Below, piece after piece: positions 63,546 through 64,000 of a DNA stretch of 64,000 nucleotides. The notes beneath the pieces are model-generated. The model worked only from the letters and a program-made list of their open reading frames with translations. It did not search any database and was not told the DNA's origin. Source of the DNA: Chitinophaga solisilvae (GTDB lineage: Bacteria > Bacteroidota > Bacteroidia > Chitinophagales > Chitinophagaceae). Positions within the stretch are counted from its first letter, which is position 1. Each line of letters starts with the position of its first letter. The stretch covers positions 496,692-560,691 of the forward strand of contig NZ_JAABOK010000005.1 in assembly GCF_009928525.1 (NCBI RefSeq), read 5' to 3'. A program made the position numbers and the translations under genes.

Positions 63546-64000
63546 TAACTGCAGGCGATATGTTTATTGTGAATGTGAATATGACCGTTAGGGCCTTCAT
63601 GTGCATAATGGCCCGGTGCAGGATTACTTCCTGAACTGAATCTGTGATCCAGTACCTTGACTTGCATAGGCGCATTTTGATTGACCTCATGCGCCATCTG
63701 CAACAAGGTATCTGCATCTGCAGCTGAAATAACAACTTTCCCCTTATTGGAGGCTTCGTTGGCCAGATTAATCAGTGCCTGCTGATCCGGAGTAAATCCG
63801 GCCAGCCCAAGCGGATCGATTTCTTTAGTTACATCAGCTACAAAACCGTATAACCTGTTGCCGCCAAATATCCGGATAGGGTCCTGGCTGATATACATCC
63901 CTTCCTGCGGCGAATAATACCTGAACCGGTTATAGTATAACCCTGTTTCCGGATCTTCATACTGCCCCTGAAAACGAAACGGTATAAAGTTTTTCTCTCC
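63545..64000 (-). CDS. Rhs-repeat polymorphic toxin, C-terminal end (5' part beyond the window)
   Basis: The open frame continues past the right edge; 151 residues are visible. The first part is the classic Rhs core end: FQGQYEDPETGLYYNRFRYY, SPQEGMYISQDPIR, GGNRLYGFV, then DPLGLAG, the hinge before variable toxin tips. The remaining ~80 residues (from FTPDQQALIN) form the tip, which ends with a His-rich segment HYAHEGPNGHIHIHNKH. Rhs proteins are delivered to neighbouring cells through T6SS or other routes. The His cluster could bind metal in a nuclease-type toxin, but I cannot name the toxin family. An ATG at 63898 is internal, not the real start. Confidence 0.88.
   Translation of the reverse strand, partial: GEKNFIPFRFQGQYEDPETGLYYNRFRYYSPQEGMYISQDPIRIFGGNRLYGFVADVTKEIDPLGLAGFTPDQQALINLANEASNKGKVVISAADADTLLQMAHEVNQNAPMQVKVLDHRFSSGSNPAPGHYAHEGPNGHIHIHNKHIACS

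Noticed and set aside
1..64000. tRNA or rRNA genes
   Set aside because: No TTCRANTC T-loop with a matching cloverleaf and no rRNA-like conserved stretch was noticed on reading; a tRNAscan/Infernal run would settle it.

Overview
The window comes from a Bacteroidota chromosome, most likely a Chitinophaga-type member of the Chitinophagaceae. The evidence is five SusC/SusD outer-membrane pairs, a gliding-motility (type IX secretion) C-terminal domain protein, an ECF sigma/FecR/TonB-transducer cascade, promoters of the Bacteroidota type (TTTG-N19-TAnnTTTG), and part of a flexirubin/aryl-polyene pigment cluster of the kind known from Chitinophaga pinensis. No rRNA, tRNA, CRISPR array or insertion sequence was recognised.

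Layout. 1-7622: the 3' part of a flexirubin-type cluster on the + strand (MMPL exporter/acyltransferase/methyltransferase fusion, CrtI-like oxidoreductase, C45 acyltransferase-like protein, phosphopantetheinyl transferase, PaaK-like ligase). 7619-8648: an AT-rich insert with an ADP-ribosyltransferase-like putative toxin and a small upstream partner. 8992-13279: DUF6702, HupE/UreJ, M1 peptidase and esterase genes. 13465-30472: three consecutive minus-strand SusCD operons. The one furthest upstream has an STN domain and is preceded by its own FecR anti-sigma and ECF sigma genes. 30665-32810: divergent AraC and LacI regulators. 33069-44110: two plus-strand SusCD pairs and an unknown secreted protein. 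44224-49488: housekeeping genes (mutS, SpoU methyltransferase, UbiA prenyltransferase, ruvX, def). 49559-52616: two tandem ECF sigma/RskA anti-sigma pairs in which all four genes start with TTG or GTG. 52738-60766: a secreted unknown, a CHU_C protein, an RluD-like pseudouridine synthase, lipB, another secreted unknown, an ACC-deaminase-like enzyme and a GH29 alpha-L-fucosidase. 60898-62882: a sugar nucleotidyltransferase overlapping a sugar-kinase-like gene. 62973-64000: the C-terminal end of an Rhs polymorphic toxin with a 1-base-overlapping putative immunity gene.

The most unusual structure is a family of long intergenic palindromes between 30.5 and 59.4 kb: nine complete copies and one half copy. 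Arms are 40-64 bp in the simple copies, often perfect, and built largely from 7-bp tandem repeats (AATTACG type or ATTTGAG type), commonly around a GCGAAGA-containing core. Nine of the ten begin within about 6 bp of a stop codon or overlap it. The tenth lies between the divergent rluD-like and lipB genes and carries mirror-image -7 boxes firing outward. None was seen in the first 30 kb. They look like a dispersed 3'-end-associated element that also acts as a terminator. I know of no description of this family.

Functionally the window combines pigment biosynthesis, uptake of unidentified polymers or oligomers (no degradative enzyme is embedded in the SusCD loci), envelope stress or nutrient sigma signalling, and interbacterial or internal toxin systems.
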